Shown: one piece after another, positions 1 to 8,594 of the stretch
Layout of the letters: each line of letters starts with the position of its first letter
Numbering within the stretch: position 1 is the first letter of the stretch
Assembly (NCBI RefSeq): GCF_002770595.1
Contig: NZ_CP022986.1
Span: 1,798,001-1,862,000, forward strand
Reading direction: 5' to 3'
Source: Chryseobacterium camelliae
GTDB lineage: Bacteria > Bacteroidota > Bacteroidia > Flavobacteriales > Weeksellaceae
DNA: 64,000 bases
Notes under the pieces: generated by a model
Seen by the model: the letters and a program-made list of their open reading frames with translations, nothing else
Told to the model about the DNA's origin: nothing
Databases searched by the model: none
Made by a program: the position numbers and the translations under genes

Positions 1-1
1 T

Positions 2-934
2 AAAAAATTTGAGGAATTCGACGGGATCAAAATCGCCGACATCATTACCAAACTTAAAAAAGGAACGGTCCCTACCAAAGCCATTGAATATTCCATCCCG
101 GAGTGGCTGGCGGAAACCCTGGAAAAGGAACTCGGACAGAACTGGGAAAAAGAGATGCAGGCCCTGAACGAACAGGCCCCTACCGTATTGCGGACGAATT
201 CCCTGAAAACGTCAACCAAGGAACTTATTTCCGATCTTTCAGATGAAAACGTGGTTTCTTATCCTATAAAAAACTATCCTGATGCGGTACAGCTGGAGGA
301 GAAGAAAAATGTATTCCTGACCAGCGCGTTTAAAGACGGACTGTTTGAAATACAGGATGCTTCTTCACAGAAAATAGGGTATTTCCTGGATGTACAGGAA
401 GGACAACGGGTGGTGGACGCCTGTGCAGGCGCAGGAGGAAAAACGCTTCACCTGGCTGCCTTAATGAAAAACAAAGGACAGATCATTGCCCTGGATATTT
501 TTGAATGGAAACTTGCAGAGCTGAAACGACGCGCCAAGAGAGCCGGAGCCCATAATATAGAAACCAGGCTGATCTCTGACAACAAAGTCATCAAACGCCT
601 TCACGAAAAGGCCGACAGGCTGCTGATAGATGCGCCATGTTCAGGTTTGGGTGTACTGAAGAGAAATCCGGACAGCAAATGGAAAATTGACCAGGAGTTT
701 ATAGACCGGATAAAAGCGGAACAGCAGCAAATCCTTCAGGATTATTCCAAAATCCTTAAAAAAGGAGGAAAAATGGTGTATGCCACCTGTTCTATTCTTC
801 CCTCCGAAAATAATGAGCAGGTAGAGGAATTCCTGAAAAACAATCCGGACTTTAAAATGATTAAAGACGAAAAAGTAATGCCAAGTCAGGGATATGACGG
901 GTTTTATATGGCTTTAATCGAGCGTATTGCCTAA
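2..934 (+). CDS. RsmB/NOP-family RNA (cytosine-5) methyltransferase, 5' end outside window
   Basis: A SAM-dependent m5C methyltransferase of the RsmB/NOP2/Sun family, acting on rRNA or tRNA in the cytoplasm. The reading frame is open from base 2, so only the last 310 codons are present; family members of this type are around 400 residues. Visible motifs are the SAM-binding VDACAGAGGK (about nt 413-442), motif IV DAPCSGLG (about 629-652) with the cysteine that releases product, and motif VI ATCS (about 782-793) with the attacking cysteine. The sequence before motif I (SIPEWLAETL, then PTVLRTNSLK) matches the family's N-terminal linker. An ATG at 155 lies inside this linker and is not the true start. 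A strong hairpin terminator follows the stop. The exact RNA target cannot be told from sequence alone. Confidence 0.9.
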   Translation, partial: KKFEEFDGIKIADIITKLKKGTVPTKAIEYSIPEWLAETLEKELGQNWEKEMQALNEQAPTVLRTNSLKTSTKELISDLSDENVVSYPIKNYPDAVQLEEKKNVFLTSAFKDGLFEIQDASSQKIGYFLDVQEGQRVVDACAGAGGKTLHLAALMKNKGQIIALDIFEWKLAELKRRAKRAGAHNIETRLISDNKVIKRLHEKADRLLIDAPCSGLGVLKRNPDSKWKIDQEFIDRIKAEQQQILQDYSKILKKGGKMVYATCSILPSENNEQVEEFLKNNPDFKMIKDEKVMPSQGYDGFYMALIERIA

Positions 935-954
935 ATAAACCGCCTTACCATATG

Positions 955-984
955 AAGCTACCCTGCAGGGGTAGCTTTTGTTTT
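955..984 (+). terminator. Rho-independent terminator after the RsmB-family gene
   Basis: The arms AAGCTACCC and GGGTAGCTT pair around a short TGCAG loop and are followed by TTTGTTTT. It ends the methyltransferase transcript. It also overlaps a possible TTG start (983) for the next frame, which argues that the next gene starts later, at 1049. Confidence 0.85.
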
Positions 985-1048
985 GCCCGGCAACAGTAAA
1001 GAATTATTTTTGAACCTAATTTTTACCCTTCATCTGAAATTTATTTTT

Positions 1049-2716
1049 ATGCTGACAAGATTTTTATTTTTTTTCTTTTTTATTGCCGTATTCAGTTCAG
1101 GCTATGCGCAGACCTATGAAATACAGTACATCAGTTCTTCTAACGGGAAGGTATCTCCCGGCCAGCCTCCTACGCTGGTATGGGTCAATGACAAAGAGAA
1201 TTTTATACTCAATACAACCATAAAAGAGCAGAAAAGCGAATACCCTTTTGAAATCACCAAGATTGAAAAACCCTCCAATACAGTCGTATCCTATGCTTTT
1301 CTAAAGCCCGGAGAAATTATTTCCGCATCTGATACCGAATCGGTAGGAAAACAGACTTTTGACTTCACATCAGAAACCAAAAAGATCCTGGGCTATAACT
1401 GTAAAAAAGCAGTCACCAAAATCAATTCCAATACCATAGAAGTCTGGTATACCAATGATCTCAAGATCAACGGCGGGCCTTCAACCCTTGGACAGAACCT
1501 TGGTCTGGTCCTGGAAATCGAACGCAATAAAAACAACCTGCTGACCGCCCAATCTATCAAAAAGGTAAAAAAAACATCCGTTGAAAGCCTTATGAAAGGG
1601 ACAGTAACCTCAACGGACCAGCTGGGATACAGGGACCTGCTCTGGAAAAGCCGTTTTACCACCCTGAAGGTTTTTGACAATGAAACCATTAATTTTTCTG
1701 ATGCTTCAAAATCAGACGAACAGGTGAAAAGATTTGCCAACGGAACGATTATCCTGAAGAAAATAAAGTTTCCGGCCATCAGTGAAGGGGAAAATATTTT
1801 TGTTGACCTTAAACAGCAGTCTAACGGAGATGCCTACGACAGGACGGGAACCGTATTCTTTATTCCGCAGGATCAATCCATGTCTTTTCTGGACGGGCTT
1901 GAGAAAGGGGTTAAAACACTTCCGGTATATGAAAACGGGAACGGGAAGCAGTACTTCGGCGTGGTTTCTGATGAAAAATACCTGGCTCCTGTAGAAATGA
2001 TGAGGTTTTTTACCGCTTTCGGCATCCAGAAATTCAACCACATCCAGCTGAAGGGAAAGGAATGGCAGACGGTAAGCCCATATCGTGAAGACATTACGGA
2101 TCTCAAACCGGCCTTGTCCGGAAAGGAATTATGGATCGGCACATTCATCGGGAATTACGATAAGGGCGGACATAAAGTAAGCCTGGAAATCACCATCCAT
2201 AAAAGTGACCAGAATATTTACAGGAACAATACGGTCATTCCTCTTTTCAACACGCTGAACATCATGGAAATGGCTGGACAGGAGTATTCCACCATGTTTG
2301 ACAAAGACAAAGGACTGCTGGTAGAATTCAATTTAAAGAAAGACCTGAATAATGCACAGCTGAAATACATCACTACCGGACATGGCGGATGGGAAAACGG
2401 AGACGAATTCATCCCTAAGGCCAATACCATACTTCTGGACGAGAAAATGATATTTTCTTTCATCCCCTGGAGGACGGACTGCGGTTCTTACCGCCTGTAT
2501 AATCCTGCTTCAGGAAATTTCCCGGATGGTCTTTCCTCCTCAGATCTCAGCAGGTCCAACTGGTGCCCCGGAACGGTAACCAATCCTGACTTCATCTCAT
2601 TAGGCAGCCTTAAAGCCGGAAAACATGTTATACAGGTAAAAATCCCTCAGGGACCGCGTGAAGGCACAAGCTTCAGCTCATGGAATGTGTCGGGAGTACT
2701 GCTGGGAAATGAATAA
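1049..2716 (+). CDS. Secreted GLPGLI-like / PNGase F-type N-glycoamidase fusion
   Basis: A 555-residue exported protein. The ATG at 1049 begins a good signal peptide (MLTRFLFF...GYAQ); the frame extends upstream to a TTG at 983, but that codon sits in the previous terminator. Residues about 22-190 resemble the Bacteroidota GLPGLI family, with GYNCKKA and a degenerate TLGQNLGLVLEIE in place of the GLPGLI signature. Residues about 225-555 match the two jelly-roll domains of peptide-N4-(N-acetyl-beta-glucosaminyl)asparagine amidase F: NGDAYDR holds the Asp equivalent to catalytic D60 (about residue 264), ENGDEF after TTGHGGW holds the equivalent of E206 (about 453), and SNWCPG (about 504-508) is a family block. 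The segment equivalent to TETW with E118 reads IGTF here, so that glutamate seems absent. Likely role: releasing N-glycans from host or environmental glycoproteins. The assignment is firm for the fold, less so for activity. Confidence 0.8.
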   Translation: MLTRFLFFFFFIAVFSSGYAQTYEIQYISSSNGKVSPGQPPTLVWVNDKENFILNTTIKEQKSEYPFEITKIEKPSNTVVSYAFLKPGEIISASDTESVGKQTFDFTSETKKILGYNCKKAVTKINSNTIEVWYTNDLKINGGPSTLGQNLGLVLEIERNKNNLLTAQSIKKVKKTSVESLMKGTVTSTDQLGYRDLLWKSRFTTLKVFDNETINFSDASKSDEQVKRFANGTIILKKIKFPAISEGENIFVDLKQQSNGDAYDRTGTVFFIPQDQSMSFLDGLEKGVKTLPVYENGNGKQYFGVVSDEKYLAPVEMMRFFTAFGIQKFNHIQLKGKEWQTVSPYREDITDLKPALSGKELWIGTFIGNYDKGGHKVSLEITIHKSDQNIYRNNTVIPLFNTLNIMEMAGQEYSTMFDKDKGLLVEFNLKKDLNNAQLKYITTGHGGWENGDEFIPKANTILLDEKMIFSFIPWRTDCGSYRLYNPASGNFPDGLSSSDLSRSNWCPGTVTNPDFISLGSLKAGKHVIQVKIPQGPREGTSFSSWNVSGVLLGNE

Positions 2717-2721
2717 AAAAA

Positions 2722-2751
2722 ACCTTCTCGTAATTTGAATTACAAGAAGGT
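2722..2751. terminator. Hairpin after the PNGase F-like gene
   Basis: ACCTTCT and AGAAGGT pair, continued inward by GTAATT/AATTAC. The plus-strand side is followed by AAAAACAC and not by T residues; the T-run is on the minus strand. It may end the PNGase transcript weakly or protect its 3' end. Confidence 0.5.
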
Positions 2752-2977
2752 AAAAACACAAATGATGAAAAAAAATTATTTCGAGTCACAAAATAACGAT
2801 TAAAATTCTAATAAAAAATTACCATTTAGCATCGTTTTTTTAGTTTTTATTTCGTATGAGGGTAACATCATTCATTTGTGAAGAAAAAAATCAATTTCAG
2901 ATCCTGATTTTAACACAAAAAGTTAATTAATTTCTACAAAATAAATTATTTAATTAAAATTTTAAACTTTAATAAAA

Positions 2978-3035
2978 ATTTTATTGTTATTTATAAATTG
3001 TAACTCTACTTTTGATTTATAAATAACAATAAAAT
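2978..3035. repeat. 21-bp perfect inverted repeat overlapping the asnB start codon
   Basis: The left arm (2978-2998) begins ATTTTATTGTTATTTATAA; the right arm (3015-3035) is its exact reverse complement. A 16-base spacer (2999-3014) separates them, and the right arm ends in the first two bases of the asnB ATG (3034). The spacer contains a Bacteroidota -7 box. As DNA it could be an operator; in a longer readthrough transcript it would be a 21-bp stem hiding the start codon. Confidence 0.9.
2984..3014 (+). promoter_or_regulatory. Likely asnB promoter inside the palindrome
   Basis: TTG at 2984-2986, a 20-base spacer, then TACTTTTG at 3007-3014, which fits the Bacteroidota consensus TTG-N19..23-TAnnTTTG. 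Transcription would begin near 3020, giving a leader of roughly a dozen bases. The -33 element lies in the left arm of the inverted repeat and the -7 element in its loop. Confidence 0.55.
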
Positions 3036-4710
3036 GTGTGGAATTGTGTGCCTGTTTGACGCCAAACAGAAAACTGAAATATTGAGACCTCAGGTATTGG
3101 AAATGTCTAAAAAGATCCGCCACAGAGGTCCGGATTGGAGCGGGGTCTTCCAGGATGATAAAGTGGTATTTTCCCATGAACGGCTGGCTATTGTAGATCC
3201 TACCTCAGGAAAGCAGCCGCTGTTCAGCAAAGACGGCCGTATTGTATTAGCCGTTAACGGTGAAATCTATAACCATCGCGAACTGAAAGAGGAATTCTCT
3301 GACTACGAATTCCAGACCCAGTCGGATTGCGAGGTTATCCTGGCCCTGTATGAAAAATACGGGAAAAATTTCCTTGAACAACTGAACGGCATTTTTGCCT
3401 TTTCCCTTTATGATATGGATAAAGGTGTTTACCTTATTGCCCGCGACCATATGGGTATCTGCCCTCTGTATCACGGATGGGACAGAAGCGGAAACTATTA
3501 TGTAGCCTCTGAACTGAAAGCGTTGGAAGGCATCTGCAAAACCATAGAAACTTTCTTACCCGGACATTTGGTATACAGTGCAGACGGAAGCGGACTGGAA
3601 CAGTGGTATAAAAGAGACTGGGAGTCTTTTGACCACGTCAAAGACAATGAAACGGATATAGACTTGCTGAGGAAAGGGCTTGAAGATGCCGTTCACCGGC
3701 AACTGATGAGCGATGTGCCTTATGGCGTGCTCCTTTCAGGCGGCCTTGATTCTTCCGTGATCTCTGCCGTTACGGCAAAATTCGCCCGTCAGAGAGTGGA
3801 AAGCGGCGATACGCAGGAAGCCTGGTATCCGAGACTGCACAGCTTTGCCGTAGGCCTGGTAGGATCTCCTGATCTTGAAGCCGCCCGTAAAGCGGCAGAC
3901 CATATCGGGTCTGTACATCATGAAGTGAACTTTACGGTTCAGGAAGGGCTGGATGCCATCCGGGATGTGATTTACCACCTGGAAACGTATGATGTTACCA
4001 CGGTAAGGGCATCTACCCCGATGTACCTCCTGGCCAGGGTCATTAAATCCATGGGAATCAAAATGGTCCTTTCCGGTGAAGGTTCGGATGAGCTGTTCGG
4101 AGGTTACCTGTATTTCCATAAAGCGCCCAATGCGAAGGAATTCCATGACGAAACGGTACGGAAACTGAGTAAACTGCATTTGTATGACTGCCTCAGAGCC
4201 AACAAAGCCCTGATGAGCTGGGGAATCGAAGGCAGGGTACCGTTTTTAGATAAGGAATTTATGGATATTGCCATGAACATCAACCCTGAGGACAAGATGA
4301 TCAGCGTAGCTGAAGGCAAAATTGAAAAATGGGTATTGCGGAAAGCTTTTGAAGACCTTCTTCCTGAATCGATCGTATGGAGACAGAAAGAACAGTTCTC
4401 TGACGGGGTAGGCTATTCCTGGATCGACAGCCTGAAGGAAGTTGCAGAAAAAGAAGTAACGGATGAGATGATGGCCAATGCCCGTTTCAGGTTCCCGCTG
4501 AATACGCCTCAGAATAAGGAAGAATATCGGTACAGGACGATTTTTGAAGAACACTTCCCAAGTGAAACTGCCGCAGCTACAGTACCTTCCGTACCTTCTG
4601 TTGCCTGCTCTACGCCTATTGCCCTGGAATGGGATGAAGCCTTCAAGAAAATGAATGATCCGAGCGGAAGAGCGGTGAAAGTGCATGAGACGTCATACGA
4701 CCAGGTGTAA
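3034..4710 (+). CDS. asnB: Asparagine synthase (glutamine-hydrolysing), AsnB type
   Basis: Makes asparagine from aspartate, ATP and glutamine in the cytosol. The start MCGIVC leaves Cys2 as the N-terminal nucleophile after Met removal. The class II glutaminase domain (about 1-190) shows HRGPDW (29-34) and NGEIYNHREL (74-83). The synthetase domain carries the PP-loop SGGLDSS (235-241) and LSGEGSDELFGGY further on, which bind ATP and form beta-aspartyl-AMP. At 558 residues it has the usual AsnB length. It appears to be transcribed alone, from the promoter inside the palindrome, and is followed by a repeat-like spacer and then a terminator near 4901. Other asparagine genes in the window (ansA, asnS) are tens of kilobases away and not in the same operon. 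Confidence 0.95.
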   Translation: MCGIVCLFDAKQKTEILRPQVLEMSKKIRHRGPDWSGVFQDDKVVFSHERLAIVDPTSGKQPLFSKDGRIVLAVNGEIYNHRELKEEFSDYEFQTQSDCEVILALYEKYGKNFLEQLNGIFAFSLYDMDKGVYLIARDHMGICPLYHGWDRSGNYYVASELKALEGICKTIETFLPGHLVYSADGSGLEQWYKRDWESFDHVKDNETDIDLLRKGLEDAVHRQLMSDVPYGVLLSGGLDSSVISAVTAKFARQRVESGDTQEAWYPRLHSFAVGLVGSPDLEAARKAADHIGSVHHEVNFTVQEGLDAIRDVIYHLETYDVTTVRASTPMYLLARVIKSMGIKMVLSGEGSDELFGGYLYFHKAPNAKEFHDETVRKLSKLHLYDCLRANKALMSWGIEGRVPFLDKEFMDIAMNINPEDKMISVAEGKIEKWVLRKAFEDLLPESIVWRQKEQFSDGVGYSWIDSLKEVAEKEVTDEMMANARFRFPLNTPQNKEEYRYRTIFEEHFPSETAAATVPSVPSVACSTPIALEWDEAFKKMNDPSGRAVKVHETSYDQV

Positions 4711-5027
4711 AAACGAATGGTCAATTGTGAATTGTGCATCACCGGTGAATTTTGATAAAATTAAATGACCATTGATCCGCAGGAATTGACCATTGATCTG
4801 ATGCTAGTGGTGATTTGATAGCGGAATATCCAATGTCAATGATCATTGATCAATCATCAATTATATCCATTCTCTCGGTATGCAATTTTTAAAATTTATT
4901 AATCCTGTAGTCATACAGGATTTTCTTTTGCATTAACGTTAATAATATTGTCAGAATTTAACCGTTAATAAAAAATAATATCTAATAAATAATTATATTT
5001 GGAAAACGAAAATATCAATTATAAAAA
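4711..5027. other. Intergenic mosaic of short repeated words
   Basis: The first 160 bases repeat variants of a few words: CAATTGTGAATTG, GACCATTGATC (three variants, about 4767-4800) and TCATTGATCAATCATCAATT. This is the look of degenerate intergenic mini-repeats, not coding sequence. A terminator follows at 4901, and 4930-5027 is AT-rich promoter-like DNA for the next gene. Confidence 0.45.
4901..4929 (+). terminator. Hairpin terminator downstream of asnB
   Basis: AATCCTGTA and TACAGGATT pair perfectly around GTCA, followed by TTCTTTTG. It lies about 190 bases after the asnB stop and probably ends that transcript. Confidence 0.7.
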
Positions 5028-5840
5028 ATGAGAAGAAACATTACCGTCTTGTTTGCTTTATTATCAATGAGCTTTGCTTTTGCACAGGGAAAATACGGCA
5101 GATACCTTAACTCAAAAAAGCTTGCTTTAACCTATAAAAGTGTGAAGGAAAATGACAAAGAAGATTATTACCAGCAGTATTACTGGCTTGTAAAGGCTGA
5201 ACAGCTGAAAACATATCCGCACCTTAAAGATATAAAGCCGGTAGTCCTTTACGAATTCGTTAAAAAAGTAAATCCGCAGAATCCTACCAAAAAACTGGAT
5301 GCAAGAGGAAAAGAGCTCAGAGAAACAGCAGAGCTGTCCCTGAACCAGTATTTCAAAAATAAGAATTTCGAGAACAACAGCGTGCTGATGCATAACCTGG
5401 AAACGTATGTAGATCCTTCCCAGGGAGAATATTTTACGAAAGTGGACCCTGAAAGAATCAAGGAACTGGTACCTAAGGAACTTTTCTCCTTTAACTCACT
5501 TAACAGGAAAACACAGGAGGAACAAACTTTTTATCTCTGGATCGACAAGAAAAATGATGATTTCAATATTGTAAACATTATCCCGGAAGAGAAGGAAAAC
5601 AAAGCATTCTACGCAAGGCTGAAACAATACCTGCCGAACTATAAGTTTTCAAAATACGTACCTTCCGTAAAAAAAGGGAATAAAACTGATAAAACCGATG
5701 CAGATTATTATTACATCATGCCTTTCGAGCAGAATACGGATAACATCGAATACAAAACCAAGGATTTCAAAACTTTTATCCTGAGCCAGTACCGAAAGGC
5801 CGGCGAAGAATGGAAAGGGGTTGAAAAGCCTAGAAAATAA
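5028..5840 (+). CDS. Exported protein of unknown function
   Basis: I do not recognise this 270-residue protein. It begins with a signal peptide (MRRNITVLFALLSMSFAFAQ) whose cleavage after FAFAQ is typical of this phylum, so it should be periplasmic or surface-bound; there is no lipobox cysteine. The mature part is rich in Lys, Tyr and Asn, with no cysteine and no internal membrane segment, and is predicted mostly helical near the N-terminus (KLALTYKSVKENDKEDYYQQ). It has its own hairpin terminator just after the stop and no operon partner. The ATG at 5028 is the only sensible start. Confidence 0.7.
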   Translation: MRRNITVLFALLSMSFAFAQGKYGRYLNSKKLALTYKSVKENDKEDYYQQYYWLVKAEQLKTYPHLKDIKPVVLYEFVKKVNPQNPTKKLDARGKELRETAELSLNQYFKNKNFENNSVLMHNLETYVDPSQGEYFTKVDPERIKELVPKELFSFNSLNRKTQEEQTFYLWIDKKNDDFNIVNIIPEEKENKAFYARLKQYLPNYKFSKYVPSVKKGNKTDKTDADYYYIMPFEQNTDNIEYKTKDFKTFILSQYRKAGEEWKGVEKPRK

Positions 5841-5845
5841 ACTCA

Positions 5846-5876
5846 AATCCTGCGAAATTACCGCAGGATTTTTTTT
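5846..5876 (+). terminator. Rho-independent terminator
   Basis: AATCCTGCG and CGCAGGATT pair around AAATTAC and are followed by a run of T. It ends the unknown secreted-protein gene, and it overlaps a TTG at 5821 that would otherwise be a possible start for the downstream MFS frame. Confidence 0.9.
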
Positions 5877-5964
5877 GCATTTAACCCGGATAAAACCCAG
5901 TATGGTATTATTCTTGAAGCGTTTTGAGCAATCAATCTGTTACCAGATTCCAAGCCGGTTAACA

Positions 5965-7362
5965 ATGTCAGAGGTAATACAACAACCCAATTCCGTAAAG
6001 AAAATTCTTCCCCTTATTCTGGCCACTGCCATATTCATGCAGATGCTGGATTCTACTATCCTGAATACCTCCCTGCCTTCCATAGCCAGGGATTTACAGG
6101 AATCGCCGCTCAACATGCAGAATGCCATCATCAGTTATGTGCTGACGCTGGCCGTCTTCATGCCTGCCAGCGGATTCCTGGCAGACCGTTTCGGAACGAG
6201 GAAGGTCTTCATTGTCTCATTGGTCCTGTTCAGCCTCGGATCACTGTTCTGCGCACTATCCCAGAACCTGACCCACCTGGTGATTTCCCGCGTCCTGCAG
6301 GGCGTGGGAGGCAGCCTGATGACACCGGTAGGAAAGCTGGCGCTCATTAAGACGTTTGATAAAAACGAACTGCTGAAAGCGATGAATTTCGCTATTATCC
6401 CGGCGCTAATCGGTCCGGTTCTCGGTCCATTGGTCGGCGGATATATGGTAGATTACCTTTCCTGGCACTGGATATTCCTGATCAACATTCCGATAGGACT
6501 CTTAGGGATGGTCCTGGGAGCGAAATACATGCCGGATTACAGGTCTAAAGATGTGGATTTTGACCTTAAAGGCTTTCTCATCTTTGCAGCAGCGTCCCTA
6601 CTGCTTTCCGTTTCGCTGGAACTTTTCGGGGACATCCAGAATATCACGCCGGTATTACTGGTCTTTATCCTCGGATTTCTTTTCCTGTACTATTATTATA
6701 AACACGCCAAGAAGGATGCAAGCCCTATTTTTCCGCTGAACCTTTTCCAGGTACGGACATTCCGGGTAGGCGTTGTCGGAAACCTGGCCACAAGGCTGGG
6801 AATCAGTTCCGTGCCGCTGCTCTTACCGCTGATGATTCAGATTGCTTACGGACAGTCGGCTGTAACCTCAGGATGGATTGTGGCGCCAATGGCGCTAACG
6901 GCTATTTTCGGAAAATCCTCGGTGATTAAAATCCTCAACAGATACGGATACCGGCAGACTTTGATGGTCAATACTTTCATTATCGGCACCCTGATCTGCT
7001 TGCTGGCTATTCCGAATATCCACAGCTCTTTGTATTGGTTCGTCCCGATTATTGCGATTTTAGGATTTTTCAATTCCATTCAGTTTACCTCCATGAATAC
7101 CATTTCCATTGCAGACCTGAGAAACTTCCAGACAAGCAGCGGTAACTCGCTCCTTTCTGTTAACCAGCAGCTTGCGGTTGGATTCGGGATCGCATTCGGA
7201 CTGATAGTCCTGAAAATCTTCCAGAATTCAGACCTTATCGGAGGAGAAATCCATAATGCATTCCGGTATACTTTCCTTACTGTAGGTTTGCTGACGATCT
7301 TATCCGGATTTGTATTCAGAAGGCTGCATATCTCGGACGGCAAAAACATGCAGTCAAAATAA
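5965..7362 (+). CDS. MFS efflux transporter, DHA2-like
   Basis: A 465-residue inner-membrane drug/proton antiporter-type protein. The frame is open from a TTG at 5821, but that lies inside the previous gene and terminator; the ATG at 5965 (MSEVIQQPNS) puts the first membrane segment in the right place. LDSTILNTSLPSIA (28-41) is the DHA2 signature in TM1, GFLADRFGTRK (70-80) is MFS motif A, and RVLQGVGGSLMTPVG follows as the motif C-like segment. The hydrophobicity pattern is consistent with 12-14 helices, in the range of the HsrA/EmrB group. The substrate cannot be inferred. No adjacent regulator or membrane-fusion protein is present, so it probably acts alone. Confidence 0.85.
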   Translation: MSEVIQQPNSVKKILPLILATAIFMQMLDSTILNTSLPSIARDLQESPLNMQNAIISYVLTLAVFMPASGFLADRFGTRKVFIVSLVLFSLGSLFCALSQNLTHLVISRVLQGVGGSLMTPVGKLALIKTFDKNELLKAMNFAIIPALIGPVLGPLVGGYMVDYLSWHWIFLINIPIGLLGMVLGAKYMPDYRSKDVDFDLKGFLIFAAASLLLSVSLELFGDIQNITPVLLVFILGFLFLYYYYKHAKKDASPIFPLNLFQVRTFRVGVVGNLATRLGISSVPLLLPLMIQIAYGQSAVTSGWIVAPMALTAIFGKSSVIKILNRYGYRQTLMVNTFIIGTLICLLAIPNIHSSLYWFVPIIAILGFFNSIQFTSMNTISIADLRNFQTSSGNSLLSVNQQLAVGFGIAFGLIVLKIFQNSDLIGGEIHNAFRYTFLTVGLLTILSGFVFRRLHISDGKNMQSK

Positions 7363-7674
7363 AAAGCTCCTACTCCACTTCATGATAATACTTTGTTAGA
7401 AGATATTGCCTGAACTTTCTTAGGCAGAAAATCCTAGTTAACACACATCAATGTCCATGATCATATTCCGGCCTATATTTGCATTATATTCGGAAGCGCA
7501 ATGATGGCCATTTGGCATGATCATATGTTCCGTTATCATGGAAAAAGTTCATATGCAGTGATTAACGGTGAAGACGCTTTCTACTGATCAATTATTTTGC
7601 TGAAAATTGCTTCCGGATGGTTCATTTAAAAAAGAATGATTAAATTAACAGAATCAAGAAAAATATAAGTTATT
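7363..7674. other. Intergenic region before the pirin operon
   Basis: It should hold the terminator of the MFS gene and the promoter of the pirin operon, but I see no strong hairpin or clear TAnnTTTG box. Short TGATCAT-type palindromes recur (about 7457, 7518). A 49-codon open stretch ending near 7587 has no convincing start or family resemblance. Confidence 0.4.
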
Positions 7675-8574
7675 ATGTCAAATATCGGACTGATCATTGA
7701 AGAAAAAGCGGCAGATATAGGAAACTTTCTGGTAGGCAGGCTTCTGCCTTTCCGCGAAAAAAGGGCGGTAGGTCCTTTTGTATTTATTGACCACATGGGC
7801 CCGGCTGAACTGAAGGACTACCAGAACCTGGATGTCCCGCCTCACCCGCATATCGGACTCTCCACCCTGACCTACCTTCTGGAAGGGTCTATTTTTCACC
7901 GCGACAGCATCGGCAGCGCAATAGAGATCCAGCCGGGTGCCGTTAACTGGATGACGGCCGGCAAAGGGGTTGTACATTCCGAAAGAACGCCTGAATATTT
8001 AAGGGAAACCGATAAAAAGCTGCATGGATTCCAGATCTGGGTAGGACTGCCAAAACACCTGGAGCAAAGCGAACCTACCTTTCATCATACCGAGGCTGAA
8101 GAACTGCCGGAATGGGAGGAAAACGGCGTGCATTACAAGCTGATTGCAGGAGAAGCTTTCGGAAAGAAATCCCCGGTTCCCGTACACAGCAGACTGTTCT
8201 TTATAGAAATCAAAACGAAGGATCCACAGAACATCAAAATCGGAAAAGACCTGTACGGCGAAGCGGCCATGTATGTCCTGGACGGAACGGTAGACATTGA
8301 AGGCAACAACTATGGATCAAGACAGCTTCTCATCGCAAAAGACACCAAGCTATGCGAGTTCGGGATGAGTGAAAATGCCACAGTGTATCTTTTTGGAGGA
8401 GAACCTTTCGAGGAAGAACGTTTCATATTCTGGAATTTTGTGAATTCAGACAAAGAACGCCTTGAAGAAGCCAAAGTGAACTGGCACAACCAGAATCATG
8501 ATGCCTTCCCTCCGGTACCCGGTGACGAAGAGGAATATGTACCGCTTCCGAAATCTATTTTAAACAGAAAGTAA
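7675..8574 (+). CDS. Pirin-family cupin protein
   Basis: A 299-residue bicupin of the pirin family. The N-terminal cupin carries the metal-ligand set at almost the same numbering as human pirin: His57 and His59 in PPHPHIG, His101 and Glu103 in GVVHSER. Bacterial pirins such as YhhW have quercetin 2,3-dioxygenase activity in vitro; the physiological role is uncertain. The opening KAADIGNFLVGRLLP and the block GPFVFIDHMGP are characteristic. It leads a tight operon with an FMN reductase, an OsmC protein and a small acetyltransferase (gaps of 20 bases or less), which suggests a task in oxidative or electrophile stress. Confidence 0.92.
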   Translation: MSNIGLIIEEKAADIGNFLVGRLLPFREKRAVGPFVFIDHMGPAELKDYQNLDVPPHPHIGLSTLTYLLEGSIFHRDSIGSAIEIQPGAVNWMTAGKGVVHSERTPEYLRETDKKLHGFQIWVGLPKHLEQSEPTFHHTEAEELPEWEENGVHYKLIAGEAFGKKSPVPVHSRLFFIEIKTKDPQNIKIGKDLYGEAAMYVLDGTVDIEGNNYGSRQLLIAKDTKLCEFGMSENATVYLFGGEPFEEERFIFWNFVNSDKERLEEAKVNWHNQNHDAFPPVPGDEEEYVPLPKSILNRK

Positions 8575-8594
8575 TTATTCCCATAGACCCATAC

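Larger units (their letters stand above)
2717..3033. other. AT-rich gap between the PNGase F-like gene and asnB
   Basis: It holds a hairpin just after the upstream stop and, at its right end, a 21-bp perfect inverted repeat with an embedded promoter (listed separately). The middle, about 2760-2970, is A/T-rich with no open frame of note and no recognisable RNA. Confidence 0.6.

Noticed and set aside
983..1048. Upstream extension of the PNGase F-like gene to TTG 983
   Set aside because: The TTG sits in the previous gene's terminator, and the signal peptide starts cleanly at ATG 1049.
5821..5964. N-terminal extension of the MFS transporter to 5821
   Set aside because: It would overlap the previous gene's end and its terminator; ATG 5965 places the first membrane helix correctly.
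7438..7587. 49-codon open stretch before the pirin gene
   Set aside because: No credible start, no family resemblance, and the length is expected by chance in this composition.
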